Source: an uncultured Oscillospiraceae bacterium
GTDB lineage: Bacteria; Bacillota; Clostridia; Oscillospirales; Oscillospiraceae
DNA length: 5,484 nt
Reading direction: 5' to 3'
Assembly (NCBI GenBank): GCA_910579595.1
Contig: CAJTVM010000122.1
Location: forward strand, 1,315-6,798
This document shows positions 1-5,431 of this stretch, piece after piece. The stretch's first letter is position 1; each line of letters starts with the position of its first letter. The position numbers were made by a program, and so were the translations under genes. Below the pieces are notes generated by a model that was not told the DNA's origin, searched no databases, and saw only the letters and a list, made by a program, of their open reading frames with translations.

Positions 1-589
1 TGGATTCCGTCTCCATGCCGATGCCCGTAACCGGATACATCATCATCTGTCCGCAGGGCATGAGCTGTCCCCGTTCCTTTGCCATCAGGCAAACGACCGT
101 CGCCAGCGCACCTCCAGCACTGTCCCCCGCGACGGCCATCCGGGAAGTGTCGATCGAGAGATCCCCGGCATTGGCCGCGGCCCACACATAAGCCGAATAG
201 CAGTCCTCCGGCGCTGTTGGGAAGGGAAACCTGGGCGCAAGGCGATAATCCACAAAGAGCACCTTGCAGTGCGCTCTTTGGGCGTATTCCTTCGCCAGAC
301 TGTAATGATACGGCGCGGCAGGGAGCACAAAGCCGCCGCCGTGATAATACAACAGGCAGGGCGCGTGTTCCCCAACGCCGTTCGGGCAGTACCAAAGCGC
401 CCGGATGGTGCCTCCGTCCACGGGAATGACTTTCCACTCCACGGTCACATCAGCCGTGGAGCGTTCTCTTGTAAAGAGGAGGCCCATGAGCTTTTGCATC
501 ACGGGAATTGTGGCTTTATGAAGCGGTGGATTCATGTTCGCCCACTTCTGAAAATCGGGATGGATCGGATATTTTGTTCGTTTCATCAT
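1..589 (-). CDS. alpha/beta-hydrolase of the HSL/Aes type (esterase/lipase), 3'-truncated by window edge
   Basis: The first 196 codons of a serine hydrolase are present; the gene continues past the left edge. The residues seen are the family's signature elements in order: the oxyanion-hole motif HGGGF (about 83-87), VDYRLAP (113-119) and the nucleophile elbow GDSAGG (155-160) with Ser157. The catalytic Asp and His normally lie in the last third, outside the window; relatives are usually about 300 residues. Family knowledge predicts hydrolysis of short-chain carboxylic esters in the cytoplasm; the substrate cannot be told. No signal peptide is visible (start MMKRTKYPIH). The start is ATG at 589 (a second ATG follows at 586), with a GGGAG-like ribosome binding site about 7 nt upstream. 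The ATG overlaps the TGA of an upstream truncated HAD fragment (ATGA), so translation is probably coupled. It is the last visible gene of a leftward run starting with the DUF6429 gene. Family call is secure; specificity unknown. Confidence 0.93.
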   Translation of the reverse strand, partial: MMKRTKYPIHPDFQKWANMNPPLHKATIPVMQKLMGLLFTRERSTADVTVEWKVIPVDGGTIRALWYCPNGVGEHAPCLLYYHGGGFVLPAAPYHYSLAKEYAQRAHCKVLFVDYRLAPRFPFPTAPEDCYSAYVWAAANAGDLSIDTSRMAVAGDSAGGALATVVCLMAKERGQLMPCGQMMMYPVTGIGMETES

Positions 590-729
590 AACACTCCCAA
601 CCCCAAACATAGGACCATAGGGTCATGGATATTGCTGTCTTTACAGATGCGGCGGACAATTTCCGCCATCTCCGGACTGTGTTCATCCACGATGGTACCC
701 ATGTAGTCGATAAAAACCGATTTGACCAT
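586..729 (-). pseudogene. N-terminal remnant of a HAD-like hydrolase (47 codons)
   Basis: The reading frame starts MVKSVFIDYMGTIVDE and stops at a TGA at 586-588. The hydrophobic strand followed by D-Y-M-G-T (Asp8 to Thr12) matches HAD motif I, hhhDxxGT, with the nucleophile Asp kept and the usual second Asp replaced by Met. The following helix (residues about 18-32, PEMAEIVRRICKDSN) resembles the cap start of HAD-like proteins of Clostridia as I recall them. After NIHDP the frame becomes unrelated hydrophobic sequence and ends, whereas HAD proteins run about 200 residues or more; motifs II-IV are absent. I infer a deletion that joined the 5' end of this gene to the esterase. It keeps a good ribosome binding site (AGAGGT, about 7 nt before ATG 729) and lies 13 nt after the DUF6429 stop, so it is probably still translated. 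An in-frame ATG at 771 would overlap the DUF6429 gene and has less support. It may persist only as a coupling leader for the esterase. Confidence 0.62.
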
Positions 730-742
730 GTCTGTACCTCTG

Positions 743-1030
743 TCACTCAGATGTATCAATTTCAATTCCATATGCGTTCAAAAGCTCGAGTGCTTTTGCT
801 TCACCTTCGGCGTTGAAAGACGCGGATTTGCTTCGGCCTCCGGCGTTGACCAACCCTTCGTCTGTCAGCTCATTCAGAATGTCAAAATCATATCCCTTCC
901 AACACAGACGGGCTTTCGGATATATCCCGGCTCGGTCAGGCTTTTTCCGAATGCCCGGAACGAGGCTCTCCTCCCAGGATGTGAGGTACATCAGCATTAG
1001 CGTTAAGTCCTTGATCGTATGTCTATCCAT
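743..1030 (-). CDS. DUF6429 family protein
   Basis: A 95-residue protein without signal peptide or membrane segment. The N-terminal MDRHTIKDLTLMLMYLTSWEE, the central W-K-G-Y-D-F-D-I-L-N-E-L-x-D-E-G-L segment (about residues 44-60) and the S-K-S-A-S-F-N-x-E-G-E-A-K-A-L-E-L-L end (about 67-84) match my memory of DUF6429, a small family common in Clostridia. The pattern of a helix, the D-I-L-N-E-L-T-D-E-G-L helix and a following K-S-A-S-F turn resembles a winged-helix DNA-binding unit, which is an inference only; the family's function is unknown. The start ATG at 1030 has a GGGGGA ribosome binding site about 7 nt upstream and a good promoter at 1063-1091. It appears to be the first gene of a leftward operon with the HAD fragment and the esterase. 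Confidence 0.85.
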   Translation of the reverse strand: MDRHTIKDLTLMLMYLTSWEESLVPGIRKKPDRAGIYPKARLCWKGYDFDILNELTDEGLVNAGGRSKSASFNAEGEAKALELLNAYGIEIDTSE

Positions 1031-1062
1031 CTGCTATTCCCCCACTGGTAGATTACCTTAAT

Positions 1063-1091
1063 AGAATAACACGGCACAGGAAAGCTGTCTA
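1063..1091 (-). promoter_or_regulatory. sigma-A-type promoter for the DUF6429-esterase operon
   Basis: Reading leftward, TAGACA (1086-1091, one mismatch to TTGACA) is followed by a 17-nt spacer and TATTCT (1063-1068, four of six to TATAAT). A TG directly before the -10 (TGTTATTCT) makes it an extended -10. The spacing to ATG 1030 leaves room for a short leader with the GGGGGA ribosome binding site. Confidence 0.6.
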
Positions 1092-1121
1092 TCCAAAAAA
1101 TTCAGAAAGGTGGCTCTCGCT

Positions 1122-1151
1122 TTGCCATAGCCTGCATACTTTCCCCATAGT
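1122..1151 (+). promoter_or_regulatory. possible promoter of the 57-codon ORF
   Basis: TTGCCA (1122-1127, one mismatch to TTGACA) is separated by 18 nt from CATAGT (1146-1151, four of six to TATAAT). This would give a leader of about 25 nt before the ATG at 1183. An alternative -10 is the CATACT at 1135-1140, which lies in an 11-mer also found before the catalase gene. The two options cannot be separated from sequence alone. Confidence 0.35.
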
Positions 1152-1182
1152 CCGCAAACCATATGTTTGAGGTGATTTGTCA

Positions 1183-1356
1183 ATGCAGCACTATTCGGAT
1201 TTAAATGCCCTGCTGCGCAGCGAGCCGGAAGCCAGACACTATTTCGATACCCTCCCGGACTACGCCAGGGAACAGATCAGCACCCGGTCCGACAGTGTCA
1301 ATTCCTTTGCCAGCTTGAAGGACTATGCGCAGAACCTTCTGCGCGGCGATGACTGA
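1183..1356 (+). CDS. small conserved-looking protein of 57 residues, function unknown
   Basis: ATG at 1183 opens a 57-codon frame ending in TGA at 1354-1356. The ribosome binding site GAGGTGAT (1169-1176) lies 6 nt before the start and an efficient terminator follows the stop by one base, so this is a complete transcription unit. The protein begins MQHYSDLNALLRSEPEARHY, continues with FDTLPDYAREQI and ends SLKDYAQNLLRGDD. It is soluble, charged, rich in predicted helix, and has no cysteine, signal peptide or membrane segment. The repeated theme Y-[FS]-D-x-L and D-Y-A-x-x and the acidic tail suggest two or three short amphipathic helices. I recall similar short proteins annotated as hypothetical in gut Clostridia, but cannot name a family. 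It is transcribed away from the DUF6429 operon and towards the yyaL-like gene. Confidence 0.75.
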   Translation: MQHYSDLNALLRSEPEARHYFDTLPDYAREQISTRSDSVNSFASLKDYAQNLLRGDD

Positions 1357-1357
1357 T

Positions 1358-1401
1358 GAGCAAATAAAAACCACCTCATACGGGGTGGTTTTTATTTGCT
1401 C
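1358..1401. terminator. bidirectional intrinsic terminator
   Basis: A perfect 18-bp inverted repeat (1358-1375 with 1384-1401) has an 8-nt loop. The GC core CCACC/GGTGG is flanked by runs of A on the left arm and T on the right arm, so both strands have a core stem followed by a T-rich stretch. It lies just after the stop of the 57-codon gene (plus) and 19 nt after the stop of the yyaL-like gene (minus), as expected for a shared terminator between convergent genes. Confidence 0.9.
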
Positions 1402-1419
1402 ACAAAGTGGTTTCGTGGT

Positions 1420-3420
1420 TCAGCGGTTCTGCTCCGAAAAAATCTTTAACTCTGGTATGCTGTCCACCGGCTGAGCGCAGGCCCCGCCCTGGCACAAGTA
1501 ATACTGTGCTCCCTGTGCCGGAATGGGATAATCCTTGGTAAACGGGGCCAGGGCGGCCAGCGTTCCGGCATTTTCCTGCGTTTTGACCAAAACCGTTAGC
1601 CCCAGGCGGGGAGCTTCCCGAAGGAAGCCCCGCAATTCTTCTGGCGGCTTCTGAGCGGTTATCACCAGCTCTGCGGTTGGCCACAGCTCCTCCAAACAGG
1701 CCAGCATAGCGAAGCTGTGCCCGGCGGGATATCCTTCTGCCGCCCCCGCCAGCCAGGACAGCTGGAGATCCGCCGCCTCCCGCCAGCGCATTTCCCCGGT
1801 GAGCCTGGACAGCCGGAAGAGTACCAGCGCCGCTATAGAGTTACCGGACGGCATGGCCCCATCGTATGCCTCTTTCGTCCGGGTCAGCAGCTGTTCTCCA
1901 TTGGAGGCATAGGGGTAAAAGCCGCCGCGCTCTCCGTCGAAAAAGAGTTTCAGCAGGCAGTCGGCCAGTCCCACAGCGCGGGTGAGATACGATGCATCGA
2001 AGGTGGCGCTGTACAGCTCCAGCAGTCCATAGGCAAGAAAGGCGTAGTCATCCAGCTTACCCGGATGGGCGGCATCCCCGTCCCGCCAGCGGGCCAGCAA
2101 TCGGCCATCTGAGGTGGTAAGCTTTTCCGCAAGGAACTCCGCCGTCTGGCGGGCGGCGTCCAGATACCAGGGTTCGTCCAGCACCAACCCTGCCCGGGCC
2201 AACGCCGCCATTGCCAGCCCGTTCCAGGCAGTGAGCACCTTGTCGTCCCGGTGGAGCGCTGTCCGGCTCAGGCGGTAAGCGTACACTTGTTCCCTCAGCG
2301 CCGCCATATCCTCCGGATCCTGATCAAACTGGGATTGGCCCAGCAGGTTTGGGATGCTTTTGCCCTCAAAGTTGCCCTCTGGGGTGATGCCGTACCATTG
2401 ACAGAAGCGCAATCCGTCCACGCCGCCCAGCGCTTGAGCCAGCTCATCGGGGGTCAGCGCGTAATACTTTCCCTCCACACCGTCGCTGTCCGCGTCCTGC
2501 CCGCAGCAGAAGCCGCCCTGGGGGCCGGACAACTCCCGCAGCACGTAGTCCAGCGTGCGGCGGGTGATTTTCCCGTAGATGGGGCAGCGGGTATGCTGAA
2601 ACGCCTCTGTATAAGCCAGGGCCAGCAGAGCGTTATCATAGAGCATCTTTTCAAAATGGGGGACCAGCCAGTGCTGATCGGTGGAGTATCGGGAAAATCC
2701 ACCGCCCACATGGTCGAACAGCCCACCCCGATACATGTTGTTTAGAGTGTGCAGGGCCATTTCCCGTGCGTGTTCCTCCTTGGCGAGTTGGGCATAACGC
2801 AACAGGAAGATCAGATTATGGGGCGTGGGAAACTTGGGTGCGGCGCCAAAGCCGCCCCACCGCTCATCGTAACTCTGGGCAAACTGGCTAACCGCCTGCC
2901 GGACGAGTTCCCGGCTGGGTGTGCCGGGGCGGGCCTGCCCCTCCTGCTGCAAATGGGCGGTGAGGGTGTCCCCGGTGGCCAGCACTCCCGCCCGATCTTC
3001 CCGCCATAGGCGGGCCGCCTTTCTAAGCAGGTGCAGGAGTTGGTCCTTTGGCAAATAGGTGCCTGCCCAGAAGGGCTTTTGGTCCGGAGTCAGTAGCACG
3101 GTCAAAGGCCAGCCGCCGGAGCCGTTCATGGCCAGACATGCCGCCATATACACCGCGTCCACATCGGGCCGCTCCTCCCGGTCCACCTTGACGGGGAGGA
3201 AGGCGGCGTTGACGGCCTGTGCCACCGTCTCGTCCTCGAAAGACTCATGGGCCATGACGTGGCACCAGTGGCAGGTGGAGTAGCCAATGCTCAGGAGAAC
3301 CGGTTTGTCGGTGCGCTTTGCCTCCTCAAAGACCTCCGGTCCCCAGGGACGCCAGTCCACTGGGTTTTCTGCATGCTGGAGAAGGTATGGGGAACGTTCC
3401 GTGCTCAGACGGTTGCTCAT
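1420..3420 (-). CDS. yyaL: YyaL/SPATA20-type thioredoxin-domain protein (DUF255)
   Basis: An intact 666-residue protein, close to the usual family length (Bacillus YyaL is slightly longer). The N-terminal thioredoxin-like DUF255 domain (about 1-160) has the hallmark start NRLSTERSPYLLQHAENPVDW, the redox-type motif C-H-W-C (Cys50, Cys53) in YSTCHWCHVM, V-D-R-E-E-R-P-D (79-86) and G-G-W-P-L-T-V (102-108). The rest forms an alpha/alpha-toroid like N-acylglucosamine 2-epimerases and six-hairpin glycosidases, with DERWGGFGAAPKFPTPHNL (185-203), GLFDHVGGGFSRYSTD (233-248), PHFEKMLYDNA (254-264) and the later segments DADSDGVEG, TAWNGLAMAALARAG and LDDYAFLAYG. The biochemical role is not established; a cytoplasmic redox or sugar-related role is usually proposed. 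There is no signal peptide. The ATG at 3420 has AAAGGAAC upstream as ribosome binding site. It lies 80 bp after the SDR gene on the same strand, so co-transcription is likely, and ends at the shared terminator. Confidence 0.95.
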   Translation of the reverse strand: MSNRLSTERSPYLLQHAENPVDWRPWGPEVFEEAKRTDKPVLLSIGYSTCHWCHVMAHESFEDETVAQAVNAAFLPVKVDREERPDVDAVYMAACLAMNGSGGWPLTVLLTPDQKPFWAGTYLPKDQLLHLLRKAARLWREDRAGVLATGDTLTAHLQQEGQARPGTPSRELVRQAVSQFAQSYDERWGGFGAAPKFPTPHNLIFLLRYAQLAKEEHAREMALHTLNNMYRGGLFDHVGGGFSRYSTDQHWLVPHFEKMLYDNALLALAYTEAFQHTRCPIYGKITRRTLDYVLRELSGPQGGFCCGQDADSDGVEGKYYALTPDELAQALGGVDGLRFCQWYGITPEGNFEGKSIPNLLGQSQFDQDPEDMAALREQVYAYRLSRTALHRDDKVLTAWNGLAMAALARAGLVLDEPWYLDAARQTAEFLAEKLTTSDGRLLARWRDGDAAHPGKLDDYAFLAYGLLELYSATFDASYLTRAVGLADCLLKLFFDGERGGFYPYASNGEQLLTRTKEAYDGAMPSGNSIAALVLFRLSRLTGEMRWREAADLQLSWLAGAAEGYPAGHSFAMLACLEELWPTAELVITAQKPPEELRGFLREAPRLGLTVLVKTQENAGTLAALAPFTKDYPIPAQGAQYYLCQGGACAQPVDSIPELKIFSEQNR

Positions 3421-3434
3421 TTGTGTTCCTTTCC

Positions 3435-3455
3435 GGGACCGCTAAGCCGCGGCCC
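3435..3455 (-). other. imperfect hairpin in the leader of the yyaL-like gene
   Basis: Read leftward, GGGCCGC and GCGGTCCC can form a 7-bp GC-rich stem with one bulged T and a 6-nt loop. It has no T-run after it, so it is not an intrinsic terminator. It lies a few bases upstream of the ribosome binding site of the yyaL-like gene and could affect translation or mRNA stability between the two genes. This is a weak structural observation. Confidence 0.3.
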
Positions 3456-3500
3456 TGATGGTTTGATTGTTTCAGTATTTGCGGTCCGGCGGACAAATAT

Positions 3501-4388
3501 TTAAGAGCCCACAATGGTGCCGCCGTTGGGGTGGAGCACCTGCCCGGTCATGTAGCTGGAATCGTCCGAGGCCAGGAAGACATAGCAGGGGGCCACCTCG
3601 CAGGGCTGGCCCGCCCGGAGCATGGGCACCTTGGGGGTGCTGAAGCCGAAGGTGCGCACCTCCTCCGCCGAGAAGGACGCGGGGATCAGTGGCGTCCAGA
3701 TGGGGCCTGGGGCTACGGCATTTACCCGGATGCCCTGATCCACCAGGGACAGTGCCAGGGAACGGGTGAGGGCCACGATGGCCCCTTTGGTGGCGCTGTA
3801 GTCGATGAGATCCTTATGACCCTGGTAGGCGGTGACGGAGGTGGTGTTGATGATGGAGCTTCCAGGGTGGAGGTGGGGCAGAGCGGCTTGGATCAGATAG
3901 AAGAAGGAGTACACATTGTTCTGAAACACCAGGGAGAGCTGTTCCCGGGTAATATCCAGGATGCTCCGCCGGATGAACTGGACGGCGTGGTTGTTAATCA
4001 GAATGTCCAGTGTACCGAAGTGCTCCACCGTCTGCTCCACACAGCGCTTGGCGAATGCCGGATCTTTCAGATCGCCCCGCAGGAGCAGGCATTCGCCGCC
4101 CAACTGGCGAATGTGTTCGGCGGTCTCCTGGGCATCCCGATCTTCATCGTAGTAGGCGATGGACACTTTTGCCCCCTCTTTCGCGATAGCGTAGGCCACC
4201 GCCCGTCCAATGCCGCTGTCCCCGCCAGTAATGAGGGCCACGCGGTTGGCGAGCTTCGGGCCGGTCGGAGCGCACTCTGAGATGGGGCGTGGGTCCATCT
4301 GATATTCCAGACCGGGCTGCTGGTCTTGGTGCTGGGGCGGAAAGCTGTGGGGCGCGGTTTGGCCGATGGGACAGTTCTGACATTCCAT
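3501..4388 (-). CDS. short-chain dehydrogenase/reductase of the YdaD/YhxC/YghA type
   Basis: An intact 295-residue classical SDR with the N-terminal extension typical of the general-stress-protein-39 group (FPPQHQDQQPGLEYQMDPRP, about 16-35). The Rossmann dinucleotide motif is TGGDSGIG (54-61). The D-L at 106-107, N-N-H-A (132-135, usually NNAG or NNAA), catalytic Ser184 in NTTSVTAYQGH, and Y197-S-A-T-K201 (the YxxxK pair) are all present, as is PGPIWTPL (227-234). It should be an NAD(P)H-dependent oxidoreductase in the cytoplasm; the substrate is unknown. Bacillus relatives include general stress proteins. The ATG at 4388 follows a strong AAGGAGGG ribosome binding site by 7 nt. The first residues MECQNCPIG contain a C-x-x-C not needed for SDR catalysis. 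It is transcribed divergently from the catalase and is followed after 80 bp by the yyaL-like gene. Confidence 0.95.
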   Translation of the reverse strand: MECQNCPIGQTAPHSFPPQHQDQQPGLEYQMDPRPISECAPTGPKLANRVALITGGDSGIGRAVAYAIAKEGAKVSIAYYDEDRDAQETAEHIRQLGGECLLLRGDLKDPAFAKRCVEQTVEHFGTLDILINNHAVQFIRRSILDITREQLSLVFQNNVYSFFYLIQAALPHLHPGSSIINTTSVTAYQGHKDLIDYSATKGAIVALTRSLALSLVDQGIRVNAVAPGPIWTPLIPASFSAEEVRTFGFSTPKVPMLRAGQPCEVAPCYVFLASDDSSYMTGQVLHPNGGTIVGS

Positions 4389-4513
4389 AAAGAAATCCCT
4401 CCTTCCGCCTATTTTATGGCAGGAGAAGGGAGAAAGTGCGGTGCGTAAACCACAGTTCCCGGCATACTTTCCTCCAATGTTGGAAAACTACAAACAAACG
4501 AGGAGGTATTGCC
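4389..4513. promoter_or_regulatory. divergent control region between SDR and Mn-catalase genes
   Basis: This 125-bp gap must hold the catalase promoter and probably that of the SDR operon. On the plus strand, GCATACTTTCC (4462-4472) contains CATACT (four of six to a sigma-A -10) and also resembles the -10 of sporulation sigma factors (CATAC-type), but I find no matching -35. Just after it lies the inverted repeat TCCAA-TG-TTGGA (4473-4484), inside a wider TTTCC/GGAAA pair (4468-4472, 4482-4486), a plausible operator. GTGCG is repeated in tandem at 4436-4445. On the minus strand no convincing promoter stands out. Confidence 0.5.
4501..4507 (+). promoter_or_regulatory. ribosome binding site that fixes the catalase start
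   Basis: AGGAGGT lies 6 nt before the ATG at 4514. This perfect Shine-Dalgarno sequence selects 4514 over an in-frame ATG at 4436, whose extra 26 residues would be translated from the promoter region and do not resemble the protein family. Confidence 0.9.
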
Positions 4514-5179
4514 ATGTTCAAACACGAAAAAGCACTGTTCCATCCCGTGGGTGTGGAGCGTCCCAACCCCCAGTATGCCGCTTTGCTTCAGGAGCAGCTG
4601 GGCGGCGGAAACGGCGAACTGAAAGCCGCCATGCAGTATATGTCCCAGTCTTTCCGTATCAAGGATCAGAAGATTAAGGATTTATTTCTGGATATCGCGG
4701 CGGAGGAGCTGGGCCATATGGAAATGGTGGCTCAGACCATCAACCTACTCAACGGCCACGATGTGGATGCAGACCAGGTCAAGGCGGGCGAGATCCAGAC
4801 CCATGTCCTGCTTGGCCTGAACCCAGGGCTCATCAATGCCTCCGGCTATTCCTGGACGGGAGACTATGTGACCGTCACTGGCGACCTATGCGCCGATCTG
4901 CTCAGCAACATCGCCTCCGAACAGCGGGCCAAGGTGGTGTACGAGTACCTGTACCGCCAGATCGATGACAAGAAGGTACGGGCAACCATCGATTTTCTTC
5001 TCAACCGGGAGGAGGCCCACAACCAGATGTTCCGGGACGCGTTCAACGAAGTGCAGGACACCGGCTCCAATCGGGACTTTGGCACGACTAAGGCGGCGAA
5101 GATGTACTTCTCCATGTCCAATCCCGGCCCCAACGCTTTCGCTGGGAACGATGTGAACGCCCCCAATTTTTCGAAATGA
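4514..5179 (+). CDS. compact manganese catalase (di-Mn, CotJC-like class)
   Basis: A 221-residue ferritin-like four-helix-bundle protein. The di-manganese ligands of the family can be placed: Glu35 (GGGNGELKAAMQY), Glu65 and His68 in E-E-L-G-H-M-E, Glu136 in NIASEQRAKVVYEYLY and His169 in REEAHNQMF. The 33-residue gap between the last two matches my recollection of the Lactobacillus plantarum enzyme (Glu148, His181). It should disproportionate hydrogen peroxide in the cytoplasm without haem. It is shorter than the L. plantarum enzyme (about 266) and longer than CotJC spore-coat proteins (about 190). The C-terminus reads MSNPGPNAFAGNDVNAPNFSK. It has no signal peptide. The start is set by the AGGAGGT at 4501-4507. 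It is divergent from the SDR gene and followed by an intrinsic terminator 144 nt after its stop. A role in vegetative peroxide defence or in the spore coat cannot be told apart here. Confidence 0.93.
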   Translation: MFKHEKALFHPVGVERPNPQYAALLQEQLGGGNGELKAAMQYMSQSFRIKDQKIKDLFLDIAAEELGHMEMVAQTINLLNGHDVDADQVKAGEIQTHVLLGLNPGLINASGYSWTGDYVTVTGDLCADLLSNIASEQRAKVVYEYLYRQIDDKKVRATIDFLLNREEAHNQMFRDAFNEVQDTGSNRDFGTTKAAKMYFSMSNPGPNAFAGNDVNAPNFSK

Positions 5180-5322
5180 CAAGGTGGCCGGCTCCGGAAT
5201 CATGTTTTTGTCATGATCCTGAAGTCGGCTGCTTTTATAATGAAACATCCACTATCCCGCATATACGCCCCTATGCCGAAAACGCAGCCTGCAAGCAGTG
5301 CCACAGCTGACCCAATAAGAGC
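5180..5322. other. non-coding stretch between the catalase gene and its terminator
   Basis: No gene is supported here. It contains a small inverted repeat ATCATG/CATGAT (5199-5204 and 5212-5217, spacer 7 nt), which has no T-run and so is not a clear terminator. There is a perfect TATAAT at 5236-5241 with no proper -35 at 16-18 nt. On the minus strand one frame reads a hydrophobic, glycine-spaced stretch ending L-L-A-G-C, but it has no start codon of its own. It is probably the 3' untranslated part of the catalase transcript. Confidence 0.5.
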
Positions 5323-5360
5323 GCCCAGAGCATACTTTGGAGTATGCTCTGGGCCTTTTT
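5323..5360 (+). terminator. intrinsic terminator downstream of the Mn-catalase gene
   Basis: A perfect 14-bp stem (5323-5336 with 5341-5354) closes a TTGG tetraloop and is followed by C and five T (5356-5360). This fits a strong rho-independent terminator for rightward transcription, protecting the convergent tRNA gene. Confidence 0.92.
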
Positions 5361-5393
5361 GTGCAGGTATCCGATTCCTCAGTTTTTTATAAA

Positions 5394-5431
5394 AATTCGA
5401 CCAAAAAAGCCATGGCTTTTTTGGTCGAATT
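5394..5431 (-). terminator. 38-nt perfect palindrome, terminator of the tRNA-Ala transcript
   Basis: Positions 5394-5431 form a perfect palindrome centred between 5412 and 5413, with arms AATTCGACCAAAAAAGCCA and its complement. Read leftward it is an intrinsic-terminator-like stem followed by TTTTAT. Its first base is also the last A of the tRNA CCA end, so there is no gap between the mature tRNA and the stem. Because the arms carry A6 and T6 runs, it could also stop rightward transcription. Confidence 0.8.

Noticed and set aside
269..706. Plus-strand frame of 145 codons
   Set aside because: It is antisense to the esterase and the HAD remnant; the esterase carries HGGGF and GDSAGG in the opposite frame.
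2251..2745. Plus-strand frame of 164 codons, and others antisense to the yyaL-like gene
   Set aside because: They mirror an intact gene with diagnostic motifs throughout and resemble no family I know.
3531..4280. Plus-strand frame of 249 codons
   Set aside because: It is entirely antisense to the SDR gene, which has all family motifs; the long frame is a by-product of GC-rich codon use, and no ribosome binding site is seen.
4411..4416. TAAAAT on the minus strand as -10 of the SDR gene
   Set aside because: Transcription would start inside the ribosome binding site, and there is no -35 at a suitable distance.
4436..4513. Upstream in-frame ATG extending the catalase by 26 residues
   Set aside because: The AGGAGGT before 4514 and the family's usual N-terminus favour 4514; the extension is promoter-region sequence.
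5236..5241. Perfect TATAAT on the plus strand after the catalase
   Set aside because: No -35 at 16-18 nt; the nearest TTGTCA is 22 nt away, and no gene follows before the terminator.
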